64,000 bases of DNA, taken from NCBI GenBank assembly GCA_949751835.1, contig CATKHK010000008.1, positions 62,001 through 126,000 on the forward strand. Direction: 5' to 3'. The notes under the pieces were generated by a model. It was given only the letters and a program-made list of their open reading frames with translations, was not told where the DNA came from and ran no database searches. Positions 22,810 through 32,900 of this stretch are shown here, piece by piece. Source of the DNA: Blepharisma japonicum (Eukaryota; Ciliophora; Heterotrichea; Heterotrichida; Blepharismidae). The position numbers and the translations under genes are program-made. The stretch's first letter is position 1; the number at the start of each line of letters is the position of its first letter.

Positions 22810-24738
22810 TTAATGGATTATTTCCTTCACTCTAAGAGCAATTTTAGCAGCACTAAGTCCATATAAGTCCAAAAGCTCATGCGGCTTCCCACTTCTAGGT
22901 ATTTCATTTACGAAGATTCCCCAGATATTGAAGTTCTCATGAGCAAGTCCAGATGCCACAGCTTCGAAAATTCCTCCTGCTTGGTAATGGTCTTCCACAG
23001 TCAGTATTTTTCCTTCGGTAGCTCTAGCAGCTTCACTTATATGAGCTACATCAAGAGGTTTTATGCTGAACAAGTCTATAACTCTTATATGGATTCCTTC
23101 AGTTGCTAATAAATCGTGTGCTTTCACAGCTTCTACCAGTGTAACTCCAGCTCCAATTACGGTGAGTTTGTCTTGGTCGCTTTGCCTTATTGTGTATGAT
23201 TTTCCTGCCTCGAAAACTTTGTCATTTTCGTATATGATTGGGAAGGCTGGTCTAGAAGTTCTAATAAAAGCGATGCCTTTGTGGTTTGCGGCTATTTCTA
23301 CTGCTCTCCAAGCACTTACTGCATCAGAAGGATATAATACAATAGACCCTGGGAGTGATCTGAATAAGCCTAAATCTTCAAGAGCCATTTGGCTAGGCCC
23401 ATCTTCTCCTATGCTGACTCCACAGTGAGACCCTGCGAATTTCATATTCCCCAAGCTTACTGCTGACATCCTGATTTGGTCATAAGTTCTTGAGAAAAAT
23501 GCCCCAAAGGTGGAGGCAAATGGTATTTTACCTCTGCAGCTAAGACCAAGAGAAACGCCAACCATGTTTTGCTCAGCTATGTAGCATTCAATGAATCTTT
23601 GAGGGTATTTCTGCTGGAAGTAGCATGCATAAGTGGAGTTTTTAGTATCGCCATCGAGGCCAACAATCCTTTCGTCAACGCCTCCTATTTCTCTTAAAGC
23701 TTCACCATATGCATTTCTGGTAGCCAGCTGTGCGCCAATAGTATAGTTAGGAGCTGGAATTGTGATATGTTTAGCTTCAATAGCAGGATGGGTTTCGGTA
23801 GGAGGATCTGGCTCACTTGTTTCTTTTGTTTCTTCAATAAGACTATTCAAGTGTTTTACCACTTCCTCAGTCTTAGCTCCTAAAGGTGTTCCATGCCATT
23901 TTTCTTGGTCTTCAATAGCGGCTGTAAATTCTTTCCCTTTGAATGTCTTTGCAATAATGGCGGTTGGCTTGTTTTTGGTCTTTCTGGCTTCTTCAAAAGC
24001 GTAGACTATGTGCATGTAATCGTGTCCATCAATAGCCAATGCGTTCCATCCAAAAGCTTCGAATTTAGCTTTATAGGAATCAATGTCGTGTTGGAACATT
24101 GTTGGGTCACTTTGGCCAAGTCTATTGACGTCTACAATAGCAACTAAATTATCAAGTTGGTAATGCGAGGCAAAATGGATCGCTTCCCAAACTGAACCTT
24201 CAGCGCACTCTCCATCTCCCATAATGCAGTAAACTCTTGCAGAGTTTCCTTCCAAATATTTCATCGAGTAAGCCATCCCATTAGCTGCTGATAGACCTTG
24301 TCCAAGTGATCCTGAAGCAACCTCGACAAATTCGAGTCTTGGGGTTGGGTGTCCTTCGAGGTTTGAGTTGACTTGTCTGAGGGTTCTTAAATCCTCTACA
24401 GGGATAAAGCCAGCCTCAGCCCAAGCAGCGTATAAAATAGGTGCGGCATGCCCTTTACTTAACACAAGTTTGTCATTATTGCAATTTTTGGGATCCTTTG
24501 GGAGATAGCGCATCCCAGATTTGTCAAAGAACAAAACAGCCATTAAATCAGCCAAAGAACTACATGATGTGGGGTGTCCTGAACCGGCAGCTGTGGTTGA
24601 TTCGATACTATGAATTCTCATGCGAGTTGCATAGTTTTTTAAAGCCACGTAGCCATGCCCAGATTCCAGAGCACGCTTCTTTGCTGTGGTGAGGTTAAGT
24701 AAGTGCTGGTTCTTCTGGCTTTTTTGCTTTTTGACCAT
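22810..24738 (-). CDS. TKT: Transketolase
   Basis: Thiamine-diphosphate enzyme of the non-oxidative pentose phosphate pathway, moving two-carbon units between ketose and aldose phosphates. The 642-residue protein has no intron and no in-frame TGA. N-terminal TPP-binding signatures: SGHPTSCSSLADLMAVLFF, KGHAAPILYAAWAEAG, and GDGECAEGSVWEAIHFA with the metal-binding Asp/Asn pair (GDGE..., VDVNRLGQS). The pyrimidine-binding domain begins near residue 335 (TRNAYGEALREIG, AEQNMVGVSLGLSCRGK) and a C-terminal domain follows. The linker (residues 310-330) is short, which places it with the animal-type transketolases rather than the longer bacterial/plant type. Probably cytosolic; no targeting peptide is obvious. 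Confidence 0.97.
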   Translation of the reverse strand: MVKKQKSQKNQHLLNLTTAKKRALESGHGYVALKNYATRMRIHSIESTTAAGSGHPTSCSSLADLMAVLFFDKSGMRYLPKDPKNCNNDKLVLSKGHAAPILYAAWAEAGFIPVEDLRTLRQVNSNLEGHPTPRLEFVEVASGSLGQGLSAANGMAYSMKYLEGNSARVYCIMGDGECAEGSVWEAIHFASHYQLDNLVAIVDVNRLGQSDPTMFQHDIDSYKAKFEAFGWNALAIDGHDYMHIVYAFEEARKTKNKPTAIIAKTFKGKEFTAAIEDQEKWHGTPLGAKTEEVVKHLNSLIEETKETSEPDPPTETHPAIEAKHITIPAPNYTIGAQLATRNAYGEALREIGGVDERIVGLDGDTKNSTYACYFQQKYPQRFIECYIAEQNMVGVSLGLSCRGKIPFASTFGAFFSRTYDQIRMSAVSLGNMKFAGSHCGVSIGEDGPSQMALEDLGLFRSLPGSIVLYPSDAVSAWRAVEIAANHKGIAFIRTSRPAFPIIYENDKVFEAGKSYTIRQSDQDKLTVIGAGVTLVEAVKAHDLLATEGIHIRVIDLFSIKPLDVAHISEAARATEGKILTVEDHYQAGGIFEAVASGLAHENFNIWGIFVNEIPRSGKPHELLDLYGLSAAKIALRVKEIIH

Positions 24739-25653
24739 TTAAATATTATAAGAAAGGCGAATTCTTAGTGATTAAACTTATGGATAATTCTTAAATTTAT
24801 ATCGATCATTCGTTTTATTGATGGACTGAGATGTATGTTTTTGTAAATCCCTTTCATTTTATACGTGGATTTCTCCCAAATGGCTTTTTTTAGAATCTAA
24901 TGTTTTCTGAATTTTATTTTTGGTATAGATTTTGCTTTGGTTTTATCATCTAAGCTGATATAATTGGTTTTCTTTTGTTAAATTTCTCAAGTACTGAACT
25001 TTATATAAAATTTACTTCACTGACCATTGATACGAAAATTGATTCCAATGGGTCATTTTAATATTCAGTATTTCAGATGAATTTCCAAGCTTTTCTTATA
25101 GAAAAGATTTGAAAGCCTTTGAATTCATAGGTTCGCATTTCCTACTGATTATTGAAGAAAAGGTCAAAAAATTGTATTTGAAGCAATTATCTTCTTTTAA
25201 AGTCTTATGCTTTTTAAAGCATCTAGCCTATTTTAGTTAAGGATATTTCCAAAATTTCGGTTCAATACCTTGTAAAATTAGGCTTGCCATCAATGATATC
25301 GCCAGCATAATTAATAAAACAATGCATTAAAGCAAACTGTTTTACATCTATAATTATCCATATCATTCCAAATAATTTTGAAATTTTCAAGAGTTTCAAT
25401 TGAAAGTTAACTTTTCCAAAGTGTTATGAGGTAGATAAGCAATTACCTGCCATATTTATTTGGGAATCGGAAGAAAATAATAAAGGACAATTTTGAATGA
25501 AGATCTAATAATTAATTGATTAATAAATATCATCAAAAATTTAAGTTTAGGCAAAAAGTCTATTTTTAAAAAATAAAATATCTTTATTTTCTACATAAAT
25601 ATTTCTCATATTTGAATTTTTGATTGCAAGCCATTTTATTAAATATCATTATG
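24739..25653. other. Long intergenic region; one doubtful open stretch
   Basis: A 915 bp gap between two leftward genes, the longest spacer in the core region. On the plus strand codons 24929-25240 stay open if TGA is Trp (about 103 codons ending in TAA), but no ATG occurs in that frame and the residues look like translated AT-rich spacer, so I do not call a gene. No RNA gene or repeat recognised. Confidence 0.4.
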
Positions 25654-26556
25654 TTATTTGCATATTTCTAGCAGTTGTTGTGTATACATTTCATTGATTT
25701 CAAGCCTCTGTTTTAGACTGTTTACCTCGTCTTGAAGTTTTTGAAGATAATCCTTCTCCTCAGATTTATACCCTTTAATAATTTCTTTGAGTCTTTTATT
25801 CTCTTCTTGCAAAGAAAGGTGGCTGAAATCTTCGTTAAATTCAGATTGGCTTTGCTTGGCAATTTTTTGCTTTAGCGTTTGCACCCTTTCTTCTCATTTT
25901 TTCTATGTAAAATTTACTTTGTCTTCTTCATAATTAGTAAGTTCTTTACTATACATTTCTTGGTATCTGTATATTTCATTTTCTAAAAGATTTTTCCTAG
26001 AATTGAACTCATATTCTGCAGTCCTTTGCCTTTGAGATAGCTGAGAAATTTGATCTTCAAGAGATTTATTTGAGGACTTGGACAGGTAATCGTTTCCAGG
26101 AGTTGATCACTGACTCTTTGAAGCAGCTGTGCTCATTATTCCATCCATATCAGATTTTTTAGAAGATTTTTGTTCTTTTATTGGCACTTGAGATCTATTT
26201 GTGTTGGATTCAATTCTTGTAACTTTTTCCGCTTTTTTAACAGTAATTTGCTTTTTAAGACCTTCCATTTCTTCCAAAAGCTTATCAAGATCAGCTGATT
26301 CAGTTTTTTTCTCAGGTTTCTTTTCAGGTTTTGGGACTTCAGAGCTTTTTCTAGGAGATCTTGGAGACTGGCTACGAGACCGATTAGGAGAGTGATTCGG
26401 GGAATTATTTAGTAAATAGTGATAGGAAAATTTGAACTCCGGAGAATTTTTGCGAAGTGTGTCGCTTCATTGTGTTTCTGGAGCAGGAAAAGTTTCTCTT
26501 CTAGGAGAATACTGGATTGACTTCTGTAATAACGTTTTCAGGATATGGTCTGACAT
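25654..26556 (-). CDS. SP/RS-rich coiled-coil protein, unknown
   Basis: A 295-residue protein from ATG at 26556 (MSDHILKTLLQKS), with three in-frame TGA-Trp codons and one 15-nt intron at 25903-25917. Residues 45-75 hold Ser-Pro/Arg-Ser repeats (NNSPNHSPNRSRSQSPRSPRK), typical of phosphorylated disordered regions. Around 85-110 is a short helix (DLDKLLEEMEGLKKQITVKK). Residues 160-295 are coiled coil (LEDQISQLSQRQRTAEYEF, ERVQTLKQKIAKQSQ, LQEENKRLKEIIKGYKSEEK). No orthologue recognised; a cytoskeletal or centrosomal role is plausible from the architecture alone. Without the TGA=Trp rule only the last 76 codons would be seen. Confidence 0.8.
25903..25917 (-). other. 15-nt intron in SP-rich coiled-coil gene
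   Basis: GTAAATTTTACATAG on the minus strand, between codons; its TAG is in frame if unspliced. Confidence 0.88.
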
Positions 26557-26879
26557 TTTTGCAGTTAAATTAGCAATATTAATGCTTTTCACTAAAGTAA
26601 AGCGATTATATTAAATGATAAAGTGGCATATTAAAGCTCAAAACATTTTGGGAAGTGAATAAACATTATTTACGTAAACAAACAGCAATTTCAGATTTAT
26701 TTCAGTGTAATACGAATATCAATACTCAATTATAATATTTCTTGGTAAATATCTTGATTCAAGATATTTTGTAAGCAAATATTTTTAAAATTTTGTTATG
26801 CATTCACTTTTATTAATAATTTCATAAGTCAGTAATAATTTTATTTATATTTTTAATAAAATTTTTAGCTTATTAACAT
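26557..26879. other. Intergenic region, no feature recognised
   Basis: About 320 bp of AT-rich spacer between two leftward genes; presumably the promoter of the SP-rich coiled-coil gene and the 3' end of the sorting nexin gene. Confidence 0.4.
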
Positions 26880-28073
26880 TTATTGTTCTCCCATTCTTTC
26901 TTGGATCCCTTTAGCCGAATCCGTAATAATTTTAAACCCTGAAACTGTCAGTTCAGCATACTTTTTCATCATTCTCTCATAAGTTTTAATTTTATTTGCC
27001 TTAAAAATAGGCATTTCGTATTCGCAAAGTCTTACCATAATGATCCTCAAAATTATTTCTAAATCTTTGATTTCATCTTCAATATCCTTAATCTGAACCT
27101 CTGCAGATGCCAGCTGCTCAGTTTTTGTGGTTGAAGAAAATATTTGAGTGAAGGATGATTTTCCTTGCTGGATTTTTTTTAAGCTTTTGTTTTCTTTTTC
27201 CATCCTCTTTTCTGCTTTAAACTTTTGCGCTTCGATCCCAGTTCTAGAAGCCAGGGCTTCAAGTATAGATTTTATATCTTGAGCTTCTTGTTTGGCCCAA
27301 TCATAAAGCTCAAGGAATGGGTTTTCTAGGCTTCTTTTTTCGATTGGGACGTATAAAGCATTTTCATATTCTCGGAGTTCCTTTATATATCCTTTTTCTA
27401 GCTCTTTTAGTTTTGTATTTAAGTCACAAAATTGTGACTGGAACACATGAAATTGAATTCCAACACTTTTTACACTTTTTTTAAAAGTAGACAAAACAGT
27501 ATAGCTATTTTTGAAAAAATCATCATATTCTTCTAATTTTCGCTTCATTTCAGCAGTCACTTGACTTCTTGTGAAATCCATAAACAGGTTTTGGTAAGTT
27601 TGCGAAATTTCTCTATTCGATATCCTAAATGATGCACATACTCTTTCAAATTCAGTTTGATTTCTTATAAATAATTGAAATTCTTCAGTTATGTAAATAA
27701 AACTTATTGATGATGTAGTTTGCAAAAAATATTCCAACTGTTTTCTACGTGCCTCTATAAATTTGGAAGATAAATTGCCAATCAGTTGCTTTGGAGGAAC
27801 GGGAGGAATATAACAACCAGGCCATTTTTGAAGTAATTGAGTTCGTAAAGCAAGAAAATCAGAATATCTTCTATAAACCTGGAAATTCCCTGAAGAGTCA
27901 TGCCCTTGAATTCAATATGAAATGTACTTGCTGAATGTGTCATCTTTAAGTGTTGAGTTAGTTATGTATATTTCAATGCCTTGGTTTGAAGCAGAAGTTC
28001 GACCAGATGAGGAATTATTTGTCTCATATCCACCATGTAATGGTATGTCAACTATATCATCAACTGCTTCCAT
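26880..28073 (-). CDS. PX-BAR sorting nexin (Vps5/SNX1-2-like)
   Basis: Binds phosphoinositides on endosomes and bends or tubulates membrane; the Vps5/SNX1 group forms the membrane coat of retromer. The 397-residue protein begins MEAVDDIVDIPLHGG. The PX domain covers about residues 20-135: VYRRYSDFLALRTQL (RRY motif that binds the phosphate), CYIPPVPPKQ (polyproline loop), RRKQLEYFLQ. A TGA at 27912-27914 supplies a Trp at the start of the PX. Residues 170-397 are the helical BAR/Vps5 region (TEFERVCASFRISNREISQT to KYAELTVSGFKIITD). An upstream in-frame ATG exists just before 28118 and would add some 20 residues; the 28073 start is preferred because the acidic MEAVDD start is more natural. 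Confidence 0.9.
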
Positions 28074-28467
28074 TTTATTAACTGGAATCACACTTAAAGC
28101 TTTATTATTTAATATCAAATAAATTCAGCTATTAATATGCATTTATTGTGGAAATCCATATTAAAGTTTTTATTTAGTTTTAAAAAGAATTTGGGATGGA
28201 AGAGGGTATAAGTATTAGCTAAAATCAATAACTCCCAGAAAGAAGCAGATCTTATAAATCATTAAAAGTAGGTTTTGGTTCTTTATTTCTTTATTTCTAT
28301 GTTTTCTAATCTGAATACATGTAAAAAATGATTCTTTAAGCTATGAATACCATTTTCAATAACAAATAATTTGAAATCCTTACAATAATTATTTTTTGCA
28401 ATTAAATTCTCATCTTTCTTATCTATCCATATTTTCCCCAATAACGAGAAATAAAGATTTATTAACT
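28074..28467. other. Intergenic region between divergent genes
   Basis: About 390 bp AT-rich spacer between the sorting nexin and CDPK starts; probable promoter zone for both. Nothing else recognised. Confidence 0.4.
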
Positions 28468-29892
28468 ATGGGTGTTTGCTGTGTAAAATCTCAAGGATGC
28501 GATGATTGCTTGCGTTCTCAAGCAATTATGCATTCAACAAAAATTGAAAGCATTAAGAAATTATACAAATTCGGTAAAACAATAGGTCATGGGAGCTTTG
28601 GGGAAGTGAGGACAGCTGTTAGAAAAGGATGCCCTCGCTTAACAGTGGCTATAAAAAGCATCCCAAAAGAAATAGTAAAAGGCCAAATTAACTTATTAAG
28701 AACAGAAGTCGAAAGTCTGCTTGCAGTAGATCATCCAAATATAATTAGACTATATAATGTATATGAAGATGACAATTCTATTCATTTAATTCTGGAGTAC
28801 TGCAAAGGTGGCGATTTATTTACCAAAATAACACAGCAAGGGCATTTGTCTGAAATTGAAGCAAAAAGGCTCATGAAAAAAATGCTGATGTCAGTAGCTC
28901 ATCTCCATAGTAATAATATTGTGCATCGAGATCTAAAGCCTCAGCATTTTTTGTTTGAAAATCCTGATGATCTTTCTGAGCTAAAATTAATCGATTTTGG
29001 TTTGTCACACAAATTTGTAAAATATTCAGACCAAATGCATAGCTCAGTCGGAACACTTTATTATACTGCTCCTGAAGTGCTGTCTGGGAGTTATTCTAAT
29101 AAATGCGATTTATGAAGCTTAGGAGTTATTTTATATGCTATGCTCTCTGGAGATCTTCCGTTTTTTGGAAGCATTTCATGTATTATGAAAAATATAGGTA
29201 GCGGAAACTTCAGTATGGATGGGGAAATCTGAAGCAAAGTGTCACAAAATGCAAAAGACCTTATAAGAGGTTTAATATGTAAAGATGAAAGTCAGAGGCT
29301 TAGTGCAGAAGATGCGCTAAAGCAGCCATGGTTTGAAACGATACCGAAAGAGTCACCAAAGTTTGATAAGTGCTTATTGAATTCTTTGAAGGAATATAGA
29401 AAATCAAATTTATTTCAAAAAGAAGCTATGAATATTTTGGCAAAACATTTACCGGAAAAAGAAATATGGAATTTAAAAAATGCATTTCTATCTTTAGATG
29501 CTGAAGGGATTGGATCAATTGCAGCTGAAAATTTGGCGAGGCGGCTGAGTTCTATTGAAAATGATCTCTCCAAGCCAGAAGCAGCTGAAATTACAATAGC
29601 GATAGACAGAAGAAACAGCGGAAGAATTTCCTATTCAGATTTCTTAGCAGCAGCTTTATTTACGAGCAAAATCTACGAAGAACAATTCATAGAAATCGCG
29701 TTTAAATTTTTCGATGCAGAGCAAAATGGATATTTAACCAGAGACAACTTCGAGCAAACATTGATGAACTTAGGAAAAGACATAAATCTTGATGAGCATC
29801 AAGAACTAACAAAAATTTTTAAAAATTCGAATGAAAAAATTACTTTCCAAGAATTCAGAAATATGCTACTAAGTCCAATACATAAAGAATAA
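28468..29892 (+). CDS. Calcium-dependent protein kinase (CDPK) with altered catalytic loop
   Basis: A 474-residue CDPK from ATG at 28468 with two TGA-Trp codons. The N-terminus MGVCCVKSQG fits dual N-myristoylation and palmitoylation, so a membrane site is likely. The kinase domain covers about 33-290: GHGSFGEV, VAIKSI, VHRDLKPQHF, IDFGLS, TAPEVL. Odd point: the catalytic loop reads KPQH, so the usual metal-binding Asn (KPEN) is His. The C-terminal half has the CDPK autoinhibitory junction and four EF-hand-like units (LDAEGIGSIAAE, IDRRNSGRISYSDF, FDAEQNGYLTRDNF, FKNSNEKITFQEF), all missing at least one canonical Ca ligand. Activity and calcium response may be reduced. Convergent with the giant gene, 94 bp apart. 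Confidence 0.92.
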
Positions 29893-29986
29893 TAAATTAA
29901 TAAATATATTAATAAACTTTGAGTAAGTTAATGGTGATTTATGAATTTAACACCAGAAATAGCATATATTATTAAAATATTAATTA

Positions 29987-32900
29987 TTAATAATTCAACT
30001 TGGCTTTTAACTCTGTCATTGTTTTAACAAGTTTTAGCCTTTCCCTTTGGGTAAACTGATGTGAATTAGCAAAATCATAAGCCATTTGTACAGGGTCGTC
30101 TCCTGGGCGGACCTCAAATTTTTCAACTTTTCCTGGGCCGAGATTCATTTGAATGACAACTGGTTTTTTCTCTTTTTCACGTTTTTCGCTATCTGCTAGC
30201 TTAGCAACCTCTTGAACATTTTTTGGAGGCTCAGGTATGGAGGATTCAGGAAGTTCTGGTATATTTTCTTCACTTTTGACTAGACCTAAATATTGGTATG
30301 GGAATAGAGATACTCTCTCTTTATCTTCATCCATGCCTATACTTCCCCGACTAGGCGAGCTTTCTAATTTTGCTTGATTCGCCATATCTGAATCAAAATT
30401 AGTTGTTAATTTCGGACTTTCTATGGATGAGGATGCATTTTCTGTCATCTGAGGAACACTGATATCTTTTGCTCTTGTTTTTTCTGATAAGGAGAAATTT
30501 TCTTTAATTATTTTAGACTCAGATTCATGAGTTAGTGCTGAAGGAGCTATTTTGTTGGCTATTTCATTATTTTCATATTGTTCAGTAGAGTTTTTATCAG
30601 TTGCTTGCTCTGTTGAGCATGAAGAGTCATTTTTAAGATTTTTTGCTTCAATTTGTGATAAAAGCTCGTTTGCTTCTTCATTGCTTGATCGAGCTGGGGC
30701 TTGAGATTCAATTTTGTCAATGATTTCTGCCTGAGAAACTTCATCTTTGCCCACTTCAGATGTATAAATATTTCTTTGTGGCTGCAATGAAATATCATTA
30801 GATGAGATACTACTTGATTCTTTCTCTATATTAATAATATTAGATTTCTCATTTTCCTTTTGCTCTTTTTCTGCCTCAAAATTCTTTTTCAAATATGGAT
30901 CAGATGAGTCAATAATGGACCCTTCTTTTGACTCAGGATTTAGAGAAATTATGACAGGCTCAACTTGAATTTCTACCGCAGTTTCTTTCTCTTCCATCGC
31001 GAAAGCTTCAACCTTATTTTCTATGAAATCTTTTTTATATAATTTTTGTTCCATATCTTCTTTTCTGCTGTAGTTAGTACTAATTTTTTCCTCTTCTTCA
31101 AGAATTTTTATACTTTCCTGCTTTGATTCAATGCTTTGATTAAGCTTGATTTGGTCAACATCTTCTTTATTTATATTTTTATTTTCTTCAATTTCTAGAT
31201 TTGTGATATTCGGTATTCTTGATCCATTTCTTGCATCTAGCTCTAATGTGTTTTGATCTAGACTCTTGCCTCTTATATCTATATTCTCCTCTTTCTTAAT
31301 GTTTTTGCTATCACCCTGTTTATTGCTGTCCAGATTAAGCTCAGAAGTATTTTCATCTACTATTAGGCTGCTAATTCCTTCGATATTTGTCTTTTCTTCA
31401 AAAATTTTCAAATTAGAATTATTTGATTTAGCGTCTAAAACGTATTGAGCTTCAGAGACTTCTTCTCCAAATATTTCACCCTCTATTTCAATATTTTTAA
31501 TCATATTTTCGAGTTTTAGATTAGGACCAGAAGTATTTTGTGATTCTAAGCTTATTTTTGCATCTTCTTCAGCATTTTTAGTATCTATCTGTCTAATTTC
31601 AGGACTCTGCTCAAAAATATTTGTTTTGCTTTCATCTTTAATCTCTGATTTTTCTATTTCTTCAATATTTTTAATCTCATTCTTGTTCTCACTTGCTCCA
31701 ATATCAGAGGAATTTTGAAACTTTCTGCTATCCTCAATATCACCCATTTTCATTTCTTCAGCACTATTCCCTTCTTCAATAGTATCAGTTTTTACTTCTT
31801 CGTTAGTGTAAGTTTTCCCCTCTTTATTGGTGTAAGTTTTCTCTTCTTCAGTGGCCTTAGTTTTTACTCCTTCACTAGTGTTAACTTTACTTTCTTCAAG
31901 AACGCTAGTTTTCTTGTCTTCAAAATCAGTTTTCACTTCTTCAATATTATCATTTTTCATTCCATCAATAGTTTTTACTTTCTCTTCTTCATATGTGCTA
32001 GTTTTTCCTTCTTCAATAGCCTCCGTCTTCATTTCTTCATTAGAATTATTTTCCCCTTTTACAAAAACGTCAGTTTTCACTTTATCAATATCTCCCTTTA
32101 TCACTCCTTCATTAGCATTAGTGTTCCCATCCTCAATAGCGACAGTTTTCATTTCTTCAATAATGTTAGTTTCCAATTCTTCATTAGTGTAAGTGCTCTC
32201 TTCTTTAATATCCTCAGCTTTCACTTCTCCACCAGTGTTGGTTTTTCTTTCTTCAATAATGCTATTTTTACCTTCTTCTTTAATAGCACTTATTTTTTCC
32301 GTTTCAATAAAATCAGTTTTCACTTCTTCAATATTACCCTTTTCCACTACTACAATAGTTTCAGCTTTCCCTACTTGATACGTGTCGTTTTTCATTTCTT
32401 TAACAGTCTCAGTTACCATTTCTTCAATAGGATTATTTTTTTCTACTTCAATAACGTCAATTTTCACTTCATCAATATCACCCTTTTCCACTTCTTCAGC
32501 AACAGCCATTTTCACTTCTTCAGTGACTTCAGGCTTAATTTCTTCAATAGTAACAGCTTCCAATTTTTCAATACTATCTATTTCCCCTTCAATAATATCA
32601 TTTTCCCCTTCTTCAATAGCACCTACTTTTGCTGTTTCAATAAAATCAGTTTCCACTTCTTCAATAGAATCATTTTTCACTGGATGAATGATTTTAGTTA
32701 TCTCATCTTCAATGGCATCACTATTTACTTTCTCAATAGAATCTATTTTCCCTTCTTCAGCAGCCCCCATTTCCCCTTCTTCATTACCTGTTTTTACTTC
32801 CTCAATAAAGTCAATATTCACACCTCCAACAGCATCTATTTTCATTTCTTGCATGGCTTCATCTTTCACTTTTCCAAAAGCATTCATTTCTACTTTTCTA

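Noticed and set aside
24929-25240. 103-codon plus-strand open stretch (TGA as Trp) in the 24.7-25.6 kb spacer
   Set aside because: No ATG in frame, spacer-like composition, no recognisable domain, and with only TAA and TAG as stops a stretch of this length is not surprising in about 1 kb of spacer searched in six frames.
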